Below, piece by piece: positions 24,836 through 32,095 of a stretch of 45,213 nt of DNA. Each line of letters opens with the position of its first letter. Position 1 is the stretch's first letter. The notes beneath the pieces are model-generated. The model saw only the letters and a list, made by a program, of their open reading frames with translations. It was not told the DNA's origin and ran no database searches. The position numbers were made by a program, and so were the translations under genes. Source of the stretch: Gammaproteobacteria bacterium (GTDB taxonomy: Bacteria; Actinomycetota; Acidimicrobiia; Spongiisociales; UBA4744); the NCBI GenBank assembly GCA_011682695.1, contig JAACED010000011.1:1-45213 (forward strand). The letters are read 5' to 3'.

Positions 24836-24929
24836 CGCCCCTCCGTGCCGCTTCAACTCGCCCCTCCGTGCCGCTTCAACTCGCCCCTCCGTGCTGCTTC
24901 GACTTCGCCTCTTCGTGCCGCTTCACATC
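24836..24929 (-). repeat. 23-24-bp tandem repeat in the cytochrome operon leader
   Basis: About four head-to-tail units of GCCCCTCCGTGCCGCTTCAACTC (plus-strand reading). The first two are identical and the last two degenerate. On the coding (minus) strand each full unit carries GGAGGGGCG, and the unit nearest the gene supplies the Shine-Dalgarno of the 9-heme cytochrome. It lies in the divergent control region of two cytochrome transcription units. Confidence 0.85.
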
Positions 24930-24949
24930 ATGGCCTTGTTCAAGCCGTG

Positions 24950-24976
24950 CGTTCAAGGGCCGAAGGGCCCTGAACG
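24950..24976. other. Strong hairpin in the divergent cytochrome control region
   Basis: CGTTC-A-AGGGCC and GGCCCT-GAACG arms form an 11-bp stem with one bulge and a GAAG loop. The 400-bp region 24930-25333 between divergent cytochrome operons otherwise shows a second small hairpin (TAGGG...CCCTA, about 25248-25266) and GC-rich DNA with no recognisable gene. A terminator, regulator site or mRNA leader element are all possible. Confidence 0.45.
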
Positions 24977-25333
24977 CCGGGACGTTCGGCCGGTCCACGG
25001 ACACGTATGAGCAGGGTGCCGGCGGCTCCCCTTCGCTGGTCGCCGATTGGGGGCCCACGGCAGGCTGCCCGACGTCTGGCAGGTACTGTACAACGTGTGT
25101 GGACAGTTGAAGATCAATCAACGCATCGACGACGTGGGCGGGAAGCCCGCTGATGTCTCGTCGTCGACCGGATTGCCGTTGCAGGCGCCGGGCCCCGGTG
25201 AGCAACTTCGGCTCCCAACGATGGGGCTAATCTCGTGTCCAACGACTTAGGGGCTTTCGGCCCTAGCGGGTCCTGCCGCTCGCCGGATACCTTGTGATAG
25301 CTTGTTGCCTGTGAAGAAGATGGGAGTCGGCAC

Positions 25334-26494
25334 GTGACCGCTGATCGTCGCAATCTTCGCCGTTCGAGGCAGCGACCGAGCGTGACGTCAGGTACCGCAA
25401 TCGTGGCAATGGGTGCGTCTGCATTGGTCGCCCTGGTGCTTTTCGCGACAACGGCGTGGGCTCTCGATGGCCCGACTCCGCCAAGTCCAGGCGATCCGGT
25501 CGATGGAAACGTGTCGCCTCACGGTGGCTACTCGGCCAGCAGCAACATGTGTCTCCAATGTCACGACGTGCACGACGCGAGCGGGGACTACGCGCTGCTC
25601 TGGAAGAACAGCGTCACTTACATGTGCGCGACATGTCATGGCTTGCATGGACTTCGTGGAACGCTCGGACTCCCGAGCGAATGCAGCGATTGCCACAGCA
25701 TGAACATGCACAGCGGTGGAAGCTTCTACCCGACACCGCGGGATCCGGTTGGACCGGGAACTCTTGGCACCGTATCGAGTCGGAGCGCGTACGACACTTC
25801 CACGCCGGCGTCGGCACACCGGATCGGGGTCCAGGGACCTCCCGATGAGACCGGCATTGCGATGACCGAGTCCGATTGGCAGCACTCGTGGGGGGCGAGT
25901 GGCCCGCCACCCGTGGATGCCACGAGCGCACCGGGTCCCGGTACGGCATCCGACGTGGGGGGCGGTCTGTACTGCGGAAGCTGTCACACTCCGCACGGTG
26001 ACTTCGGGCAGGTCGTGAACAAGTGGACGACAACCGACGAGGGAAGGTCGATTTGGTGGGCCAACCCGAACACGGGCGATCAGGAGCAGAAGTTCCTGCA
26101 CCACGACTCTGTGTCGGGCGCATGGCAGGTGTGCGACGCCGGTGTCACGAACTGCCAGTTCGCCCAGGTGCAAGACGCCGAGAACCAGCTCGTGTACCTG
26201 TTCGGCTACAAACTGCTGTCGGCGTACCCCAATCACACCTACTCGACGCTTCAGAGCTATGGGACCGAGCAGGACAACGACGACGGGGCTCGGTGGTGCG
26301 GTGCCTGTCACCCGTCCCGAGTCGACGGCACCAGTTACCACAACCATTCGACAGGTTGCAGTGCCTGCCACGGGAATCCGACCGACGACACGTCATCGGT
26401 GGATTTCCCGCACACGTCGCTCGCCGATTCACTTCTCATCGCCTACCCGGACGCTCTCTGTCTCACCTGCCATACCTCGACGTCGGTGCCCTGA
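25334..26494 (+). CDS. Seven-heme exported c-type cytochrome
   Basis: A 386-residue protein with a twin-basic-rich N terminus and a Sec signal (VAMGASALVALVLFATTAWA, cleaved before LDGP), then seven CxxCH sites: CLQCH, CATCH, CSDCH, CGSCH, CGACH, CSACH and CLTCH. The heme-poor middle (about residues 130-290) has a long stretch with CDAGVTNC, perhaps a disulfide or a beta-rich ligand domain. The N-terminal MCLQCHDVH and CGSCHTPHGD modules resemble doubled CxxCH (cytochrome c3-like/NapB-like) proteins. It starts with GTG 25334 preceded by GGGAG. No membrane anchor, so it is secreted or attached non-covalently. First of the plus-strand cytochrome series. Confidence 0.87.
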   Translation: MTADRRNLRRSRQRPSVTSGTAIVAMGASALVALVLFATTAWALDGPTPPSPGDPVDGNVSPHGGYSASSNMCLQCHDVHDASGDYALLWKNSVTYMCATCHGLHGLRGTLGLPSECSDCHSMNMHSGGSFYPTPRDPVGPGTLGTVSSRSAYDTSTPASAHRIGVQGPPDETGIAMTESDWQHSWGASGPPPVDATSAPGPGTASDVGGGLYCGSCHTPHGDFGQVVNKWTTTDEGRSIWWANPNTGDQEQKFLHHDSVSGAWQVCDAGVTNCQFAQVQDAENQLVYLFGYKLLSAYPNHTYSTLQSYGTEQDNDDGARWCGACHPSRVDGTSYHNHSTGCSACHGNPTDDTSSVDFPHTSLADSLLIAYPDALCLTCHTSTSVP

Positions 26495-26743
26495 CCAATC
26501 TGCAGAAGCGTGCAGCGCAACGAGACCTTCGCCCGGCAACATGGATCTCCGTCGGCACGGCGTCGGCTGAATGGGAATCCTCGGAGGAGAGGGCAGAGTT
26601 GCGCAGCTACCATGTACCGCTGTGGCCGAACGGTCGGTGGATTCGGGCCCTTCGGCCCCCGCAGCGGTGGGTTCGGTGCCGATACTGTGGGACGTGACCC
26701 GGCGAGCACGAGAACGGCGCTTGCTCGAGACAGGAAACGAGCG

Positions 26744-26914
26744 ATGTTGATGACACGAGAAGTTGGATACGCTCTCGGCTGCGTCCTCGAGGGCGGGGAG
26801 ACTCGGCTGCCGTTCACGATCCAAGTCGCCACGATGCAGGACCCCGGCCTGCGTCATGTGGGCACCGAAACGAGCGAGAGGAGAGACGTGATCAACCTTC
26901 CTGGCGGTGGTTGA
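26744..26914 (+). CDS. Candidate small protein (56 aa) between cytochrome genes
   Basis: The 427-bp gap between the two cytochromes contains this open frame, with plausible protein-like composition (MLMTREVGYALGCVLEGGET..., ending NLPGGG). AGGAAACGAG lies before the ATG, and its stop runs just into the possible GTG start (26907) of the following cytochrome. No family is recognised and there is no heme motif or signal peptide. Upstream (26495-26743) are a CCTTCGG-loop hairpin near 26648 and a possible -10 (GATACT). It may be a real small gene or chance. Confidence 0.3.
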   Translation: MLMTREVGYALGCVLEGGETRLPFTIQVATMQDPGLRHVGTETSERRDVINLPGGG

Positions 26915-26921
26915 GAGCCTC

Positions 26922-27752
26922 ATGAGACGTCCTCGAAACCTGCGCAGAGTCTTGTCTCTGGTGGCGATCGGAGTGGTGGCCGTTGCCGGCGTGTTCATCG
27001 CTCAACGGTCCGGCAACGATCATGCGCCGGTGACGGCAACGAGCGTCATCGACAACAGCGAGTTCGCAGGGTGCACCGAGTGCCACGATGATCTTGACGC
27101 CGCCCTCCTGGCCGGTCAGATACCGACACTGGACTTCACGCACTCGCAACACGAGAAGGACGCCGGTGCCGTGGCGTGTGGTTCCTGTCATCCGGCCGAG
27201 ACCCACGTCGGTCGAATGACATTCAGGCCCACCATGGAGAACTGTTTCGGTTGTCATGGCGCAAGTGCCGACAACCCGATTCCCTGTGCCGCGTGTCATC
27301 CGCTCTCCGTGGTGCCCAAGCCCCCAAGCCACGCTGCAACAGATTGGGGCACCGCTCATGGAATCGGCGTACTGAACACCGAGACCTCCTGCACCACCTG
27401 TCACTCGGCGAGCACGTTCTGCGAGGCTTGTCACGGTGTCGAGATGCCTCACCCGGAAGACTGGGCGGGAAAGATTCACGCCCTGGCCTTCTTCGACGGC
27501 GGCTCCGAGGTGTGCAAGAGATGCCATTCGTATGGAATGGACGTGGCAGGCCGCGACGAATGCGACACATGCCACCACACCGCAGGACCTCAGGATCAAT
27601 CCTGGGTGAACGCCCATCAAGATGTGGTCGGACACGAGGGCGGCGGCTCGTGCTTCGCTTGCCATGAACCGGCGACGTGTGTCCAGTGTCATCTTCACGG
27701 TATCGAAAACCTCGATGCCGACAGGGCCCGTCTTCTCGAGAGTGATGAGTGA
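26922..27752 (+). CDS. Ten-heme membrane-anchored c-type cytochrome
   Basis: About 276 residues. A basic N terminus (MRRPRNLRR) and one uncleaved-looking helix (VLSLVAIGVVAVAGVFIA) are followed by ten CxxCH sites (CTECH, CGSCH, CFGCH, CAACH, CTTCH, CEACH, CKRCH, CDTCH, CFACH, CVQCH), one per 20-25 residues. This density resembles cytochrome c7/c3-type and NrfB-like electron-wire proteins. The ATG at 26922 is chosen; a GTG five codons upstream is possible. It probably relays electrons between the membrane complex and other exported cytochromes (inference). Confidence 0.87.
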   Translation: MRRPRNLRRVLSLVAIGVVAVAGVFIAQRSGNDHAPVTATSVIDNSEFAGCTECHDDLDAALLAGQIPTLDFTHSQHEKDAGAVACGSCHPAETHVGRMTFRPTMENCFGCHGASADNPIPCAACHPLSVVPKPPSHAATDWGTAHGIGVLNTETSCTTCHSASTFCEACHGVEMPHPEDWAGKIHALAFFDGGSEVCKRCHSYGMDVAGRDECDTCHHTAGPQDQSWVNAHQDVVGHEGGGSCFACHEPATCVQCHLHGIENLDADRARLLESDE

Positions 27753-27921
27753 CGGACCTGGGAATGCCGGTGGCGAGTGGCTGCAGTCTTGAGGCCGGCG
27801 GCGATCCTGTTCCTGGGATCGTTGGACCGGATTGGCACGCCATCGAAACACAGCATCCCGACGGTCGGTCTGAGCTGCGCCATCGCTCGGTGGAAAGTTC
27901 CGAGATCTCGGTGTCCGGAGC

Positions 27922-28150
27922 TTGCCACCGAACTCGTTCTTGCAGGGCACCGTGTACCCCTCGTTGTCCGAGGAGCGCCCCGACGGGACCGTGCCTTCCG
28001 GACGTATGGCTTGTCGATTCACGATGCTCTGCCGCCAATGTCATGCCCCGAAGTACGCGCAGGCGAGGCCTGCCATTCTTGGACGAGGTGTCGGGTCTCG
28101 AGGACCCGGCGCTCACGTGACCTGTCATACTGGCGCCTGCTCCGATAGCT
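27922..28150 (+). pseudogene. Possible decayed multiheme-protein fragment
   Basis: The 458-bp gap 27753-28210 has no intact gene. One plus-strand frame carries GTVPSGRMACRFTMLCRQCH followed by APKYAQARP, with a single CxxCH and a following CxPKYAR-like helix reminiscent of hydroxylamine-oxidoreductase-type heme sites. The frame has no good start and later runs into unrelated sequence. It may be a remnant of another cytochrome, or chance. Confidence 0.2.
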
Positions 28151-28228
28151 GCCGCCCAACACCGCATCCAACCCATTCGAGAAGACACCACTGCCCATCG
28201 GAGGTCAACGATCACAAAGCGTCTACTG

Positions 28229-28870
28229 ATGGTTGTGGTTCTGCTTCTCGTTGTGATAGCGGGGCTGGCAACCGCCATCTGGTATCGAACCGGGCTTCAT
28301 GACCCTGTTATCGCCGAGGTCGACGGCGTACGCATCCACGAATCCCAGGCCGAAGCCAGGATCGGGGGGATCGCTGCAGTGCACAACGGCATCGCCTCGG
28401 CTCTGGGACCCGAATGGCGTTCGCTCATACTCCAATCACTCGTCGACGACGTCCTGATGCAGCAAGAAGCACGGCGAGCGGGCGTCGACGTAACCAAGCA
28501 GGACATCGACGCCTCACTCGATCATCTGCATGGCAAGTTCCCTTCCGAAGACGACTGGAGGCGTTTCTTGGAGGACCAGGGCATCGATGAGACCGAACTC
28601 GAGCGAAGAATCCGGCTCCAGTTGATCGCTTCCAGGGTCTACCAGGAAGTGACGGCCGACGTGGCGCCCACCGAGGATGAGCTTCATGCCTACTACCAGG
28701 CTCACCAGTCCGACTTCACCATCGACGGTGAGGTGCAGCCCTTTCTGGAGGTCCGAAACTCGATCGAAGACAAGCTCATGAAGCAGATGCAGGATGAGGC
28801 GTTCAGCAGATGGCTCCAGCAGCGTCGGAGTGAGGCGATTGTCGTGGTGGTGAGTGATGAGTGGCGATAA
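28229..28870 (+). CDS. SurA/PpiC N-terminal-like membrane-anchored chaperone
   Basis: A 213-residue protein with an N-terminal signal anchor (MVVVLLLVVIAGLATAIWY) and a SurA_N/trigger-factor-like helical domain: IAEVDGVRIHESQAEARIGG, LQSLVDDVLMQQEARRAGV, then LRLQLIASRVYQEVT-type helices and a VRNSIEDKLMKQ return helix. The parvulin PPIase domain itself is missing, so it may act as a chaperone only. Such proteins often accompany exported multiheme cytochromes. The GGAGGT at 28200-28205 is 23 nt before this ATG but 5 nt before an in-frame ATC at 28211, which would add ITKRLL, giving the basic n-region otherwise missing. The true start may therefore be non-AUG. Confidence 0.8.
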   Translation: MVVVLLLVVIAGLATAIWYRTGLHDPVIAEVDGVRIHESQAEARIGGIAAVHNGIASALGPEWRSLILQSLVDDVLMQQEARRAGVDVTKQDIDASLDHLHGKFPSEDDWRRFLEDQGIDETELERRIRLQLIASRVYQEVTADVAPTEDELHAYYQAHQSDFTIDGEVQPFLEVRNSIEDKLMKQMQDEAFSRWLQQRRSEAIVVVVSDEWR

Positions 28871-28946
28871 CAGCTCGAACATCGGACTTCCCACGGGACA
28901 GATCGTTGTCATTGTCACGCTCGTGGTTCTGAGCCTCGGAGCGTGA
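28857..28946 (+). CDS. Small single-TM protein (29 aa), possibly the first half of a frameshifted 60-aa protein
   Basis: The start ATG lies inside the end of the SurA-like gene (14-bp overlap) and the product ends TGQIVVIVTLVVLSLGA. Its stop overlaps the next small frame as GTGA. The hydrophobic run continues without break in that next frame (VILVMQLVDF), so one 60-residue membrane protein split by a -1 frameshift is likely. Too short for usual gene callers. It would be coupled to the chaperone gene. Confidence 0.45.
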   Translation: MSGDNSSNIGLPTGQIVVIVTLVVLSLGA

Positions 28947-29038
28947 TCCTTGTGATGCAACTCGTCGACTTCGATCCCTCCAGCTCCGAAGTGCGGGAGG
29001 AGTTGAAGAGGCTGGACTCCTCAACTGCGACCTCGTGA
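28943..29038 (+). CDS. Small acidic protein (31 aa), possibly the second half of the frameshifted microprotein
   Basis: It reads from GTG 28943 (overlapping the previous TGA) through VILVMQLVDFDPSSSEVREE to SSTATS, and its TGA overlaps the GTG at 29035 of the NHL gene. Hydrophobic N terminus, then a charged amphipathic helix (SSEVREELKRLD). If joined to the previous frame it gives one membrane helix with a short soluble tail. Confidence 0.4.
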   Translation: MILVMQLVDFDPSSSEVREELKRLDSSTATS

Positions 29039-29049
29039 AAGAGCACAGT

Positions 29050-30198
29050 ATGGAACCGGCGCAAGAACCACCGATCGAGCAGGGACGACAGCCAGGGGAG
29101 CAGACCGCGATACGCCGCCTGCTCTACGCGCTCATCGGTGTTCTCAGCATCGCTGCGGTTGCCCTGCTCGCCGTATTGGTGTGGTTGGTTCGCCCCCAAC
29201 CCACTTCGACAGTGGTTGCGGTGGAGGGATGTCCCATGGAGATCTCCCGATCGATCTACGGATTCGGAGCCAAACCCACCGACTTGCTGGACCAACCTCT
29301 CGCGGTCACCTTCGACGGGGCAGGCAACGTGTGGATCTCCGACACGGGGAATTCCCGAGTCGTCGAGTTCGGTCCCGACGGCAAGCTGATTCGCTTCGTG
29401 GGCGATGACAGTGACACGGGGCGTCTCCACAGTCCCTACGGCCTGTCGTTCAGCAGCGACTTCCAGCGTCTCTACGTGGCAGATTGGACACGACGAGAGG
29501 TGGTGGTCTACTCGGCCGATGGGCGCTACATAGAAAGCCTGCCCGCGGCAGACCAGGGCCTCGCCGTGTTTGGGCCCGACGGATTCTCTCCTTACGATGT
29601 CCACGTTGTCGGTTCCCAGATCGTCGTCGCTTCCAACGATGGCTTGTACTTTTTCGACAAGTCAGGGCATGTTGTCGATCGGTGGGGAGGGGAGCTGCGG
29701 GGATCCGAGGTAGGCAGTTTCGCATTTCCGAATGGCGTCGCCATCGATCCTGCAACGGGCAATCTCTACGTTGCCGACACTCTCAATCGGCGTGTGGTTG
29801 CGCTCGACGGCGAGGGCAACGTGCTCTGGGCGTCGGGAAAGCGTGATGAGGAGGGCAAGATCGTCGGCTTCTGGCAGCTCCCGAGATCGGTTGTCGTCGG
29901 CCCGGATGGTCTGGTGTATGTCACCGACACGTTTCGAGCCCAGGACCGCTGCGCCGGCGTGGGGCATATCGTCGTGCTGAAGCCGACGGGAGAACTGGTC
30001 TCCGAGTTTGGTGCGGCCGGGACGTCGGAGGACTCGTTCAGTTTCCCGGAGAAGATGGCGATGGGCCCGGACGGCACCTTCGGCATTGCCGACCGAGAGA
30101 ACAATCGGGTGGTGTTGTTCTCCGTCGATCCGCTACCACCGGCCGATCCCGATGAAGTGAGTCTCTACGAGGAATCGTTCGTCCGTTTCGGACCGTGA
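29050..30198 (+). CDS. NHL-repeat beta-propeller protein, membrane-anchored
   Basis: About 382 residues. A short cytoplasmic N terminus, a single helix (LLYALIGVLSIAAVALLAVLVWLV) and an extracytoplasmic six-bladed propeller. NHL repeats are evident as PLAVTFDGAGNVWISDTGNS, PYGLSFSSDFQRLYVADWTR, PNGVAIDPATGNLYVADTLN, PRSVVVGPDGLVYVTDT and PEKMAMGPDGTFGIADREN. NHL propellers bind proteins or ligands; several multiheme cytochrome operons carry one. Start may be GTG 29035 (GTGA overlap with the microprotein) or ATG 29050 (AAAGAG upstream). Two Cys (one near the membrane, one in blade five) could pair. Confidence 0.88.
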   Translation: MEPAQEPPIEQGRQPGEQTAIRRLLYALIGVLSIAAVALLAVLVWLVRPQPTSTVVAVEGCPMEISRSIYGFGAKPTDLLDQPLAVTFDGAGNVWISDTGNSRVVEFGPDGKLIRFVGDDSDTGRLHSPYGLSFSSDFQRLYVADWTRREVVVYSADGRYIESLPAADQGLAVFGPDGFSPYDVHVVGSQIVVASNDGLYFFDKSGHVVDRWGGELRGSEVGSFAFPNGVAIDPATGNLYVADTLNRRVVALDGEGNVLWASGKRDEEGKIVGFWQLPRSVVVGPDGLVYVTDTFRAQDRCAGVGHIVVLKPTGELVSEFGAAGTSEDSFSFPEKMAMGPDGTFGIADRENNRVVLFSVDPLPPADPDEVSLYEESFVRFGP

Positions 30199-30539
30199 AC
30201 CAGACGGCGGGCGGGCACGAGTCCTCAACGATCAGACCTGGCGGCGTGAACGATCACAGAAGCTACACCGGCGCAAGTCGTGCCCTGGTCTTCGTCGGCG
30301 ACGAGAGCAACCTGCTCGCAGCCTTGAGATGGGTTACCGGTGCCTTTGGCCGTCGTTTTCGTGTCATGCTCGAAGGTCTACCTCACCCAAGGACCATGAC
30401 CCGAACCCTGGCGCGGGCGGCGAGATCTCCGAACTTCGCACTGGGGCTGCCCCGAGTCGTATGGCCCGGTTACCCAGGGGCCATCGGTGCCGGATCAACA
30501 CCTTTACACGCCGAGTCCACCAATGGGCTCTGCCCATGA
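30195..30539 (+). other. Intergenic region with a weak GTGA-coupled open frame
   Basis: Bases 30199-30623 contain no convincing gene. One frame opens at GTG 30195, overlapping the NHL stop, and runs 114 codons (ALVFVGDESNLLAALRWVTG and so on) without recognisable family or domain. A remnant of a gene or chance are both possible. Confidence 0.2.
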
Positions 30540-30623
30540 TCGCGGCGGCCGTAAGAGCCTACGAGGCGCCGGGGAGCCTGTGACCCTATTGTGGCGACGA
30601 TCCAGGAATCGAGCCGGGGAGAA

Positions 30624-31232
30624 ATGATGATGTGGCTCTACGTTGGCTTGGGTGTTTCCATCTGCTTGTGGATCACACTGGGAATGCATGTCTTCTCTGA
30701 GATCAAGACGACCTACCAAGAGAAGGGCACATTTTCGAACAAGCTTCTCTACTCGTGGTATGCGATGTGGGCGTTTCATCACATTCCCGTGGTCTTGGCA
30801 TCATGGTTTGGCGTCTGGCTGATACCAGTCGACAGAACTCTCGGTCAGATTGGTGGTCTGATCTTGTTCTTGGTCGGGGTGGCCCTACTGCCCGCGGGGA
30901 TGATCGAGTTGCGTTCGTTGCGCAGATCCACCGGTCAAGATATTTCAAAGCTCATCACCACCGGGATCTATCGATGGAGCAGGAATCCACAGTTCGTCGG
31001 CTGGTTTCTCATGCTCTTGGGCGTATCGATTGCTGGGCGGTCGGGATGTGCGTTGGCGCTCACGTTCGCGTTCATGGTGGTTCTTCATCTGTACACCGTC
31101 CGGTTGGCGGAGCCGTATCTCGAGAACGTGTACGGAGAGGAGTACCGCCGGTATCTGTTGAGTACTTCGAGATACATCGGGATACCGAAGGAACGTGGGA
31201 GTTCAGCTGATCGGACAACCGGGGACCGATGA
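30624..31232 (+). CDS. Isoprenylcysteine carboxyl methyltransferase (ICMT/PEMT)-like membrane protein
   Basis: A ~202-residue membrane protein with five or so hydrophobic helices and the ICMT/phospholipid-methyltransferase C-terminal core: TTGIYRWSRNPQFVGWFLML, then LAEPYLENVYGEEYRRYLLS. In that family the RNP and the E-E/Y-Y residues bind S-adenosylmethionine and the substrate headgroup. The substrate in bacteria is usually unknown and may be a lipid or quinone. GGGGAG precedes three consecutive ATGs (30624, 30627, 30630); the second or third has better spacing. Its neighbours suggest a role linked to the electron-transfer cluster, but this is only context. Confidence 0.82.
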   Translation: MMMWLYVGLGVSICLWITLGMHVFSEIKTTYQEKGTFSNKLLYSWYAMWAFHHIPVVLASWFGVWLIPVDRTLGQIGGLILFLVGVALLPAGMIELRSLRRSTGQDISKLITTGIYRWSRNPQFVGWFLMLLGVSIAGRSGCALALTFAFMVVLHLYTVRLAEPYLENVYGEEYRRYLLSTSRYIGIPKERGSSADRTTGDR

Positions 31233-31393
31233 TCCGCCTCTTCGGAACACAGGGAGGTGTCCGGGCCGGCGACGCGTGATGCACCCTGCCGCATGATTTG
31301 AGCGGGGACGCATCGCATGGCGGCTCATCACTCGAACACGCAGAGTCGTATGCTTGTCGAGCCGAAGTGGTGCTTTCGAGGAGGCCAATCGCA

Positions 31394-32095
31394 ATGGCGC
31401 GATCCGTTGAACGCATGATCGGGTACAGGAAGCTCCTCACCGATCTGGATGAGGGCGGGTGTCCGGTCTGTCGTGGTTCGGTGCACGCCGCGGCCAGGTA
31501 CCTGGAGAGCCTGCTTTGGGAGAACGTGAACGATTCCGGGGTCCGAGAGGAGCTTCGCCACGATCACGGATTCTGCCGGGAGCACTCCTTGGCCCTTCTG
31601 CAGGTGGCCGCAGCACGCAGCGAAGCGCTTGGTGTGGCCATCGTCTACGAGGACCTGCTGGGCCATATCGAAGCGGAGGTCGCCGCCGAGGGAACGAACC
31701 CTCGACGCAGATCCCCCCGCTTTTGGTCGAACATGAGTTCCGGCCGGTCGTGTCGGGCCTGTGCAGTTGGCGACGATGTGGCCGTCAACTACCTGCGTAT
31801 CATCGCAACCTGCGAACCAGACACCGATGTGGGCCGACGGCTCGAAACGGCAACCCTGTGCTTTCCGCATCTCTCGAGGGGGCGGGAGATTCACGGGATC
31901 GATCATGTACGGCTCGAGACCGTGTATCTGCGAGGGTCGGCCTCGATCCGGTCCGAACTTCGGCATCTCATCGATCATGCCGACTATCGGCGTGCCGATG
32001 AACCGCTGGGGCAAGAGAAGGACGCCTGGGTGCGTGCCGCCCACCTCATCGTCGGTTCCCCCGTACACGGTGCCGTCGCGGAGCCGCGACAATGA
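31394..32095 (+). CDS. CxxC...CxxH double-module protein (resembles DUF6062)
   Basis: A 233-residue soluble protein with no signal peptide. It holds two modules: CPVC (residues 23-26) with 34 residues to CREH (61-64), and CRAC with 32 residues to CFPH. Between the motifs each module is helical, ending in GFCREHSLALL. The sequence recalls the DUF6062 family. The Cys3His sets suggest metal (zinc or iron) sites; heme c is unlikely since no CxxCH exists. GGAGG lies 9 nt before the ATG. Its stop overlaps the start of the next, homologous gene (ATGA), so the two should be made together. Confidence 0.75.
   Translation: MARSVERMIGYRKLLTDLDEGGCPVCRGSVHAAARYLESLLWENVNDSGVREELRHDHGFCREHSLALLQVAAARSEALGVAIVYEDLLGHIEAEVAAEGTNPRRRSPRFWSNMSSGRSCRACAVGDDVAVNYLRIIATCEPDTDVGRRLETATLCFPHLSRGREIHGIDHVRLETVYLRGSASIRSELRHLIDHADYRRADEPLGQEKDAWVRAAHLIVGSPVHGAVAEPRQ

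Noticed and set aside
24930-25333. Cyclic-di-GMP (GEMM) or other known riboswitch before the cytochrome genes
   Set aside because: No conserved GEMM, cobalamin or ydaO core sequence could be found; only simple GC hairpins are present.
26892-28022. 376-codon minus-strand frame opposite the ten-heme cytochrome
   Set aside because: The translation is a mirror of CxxCH-rich sequence with no family character, and the plus strand clearly codes.
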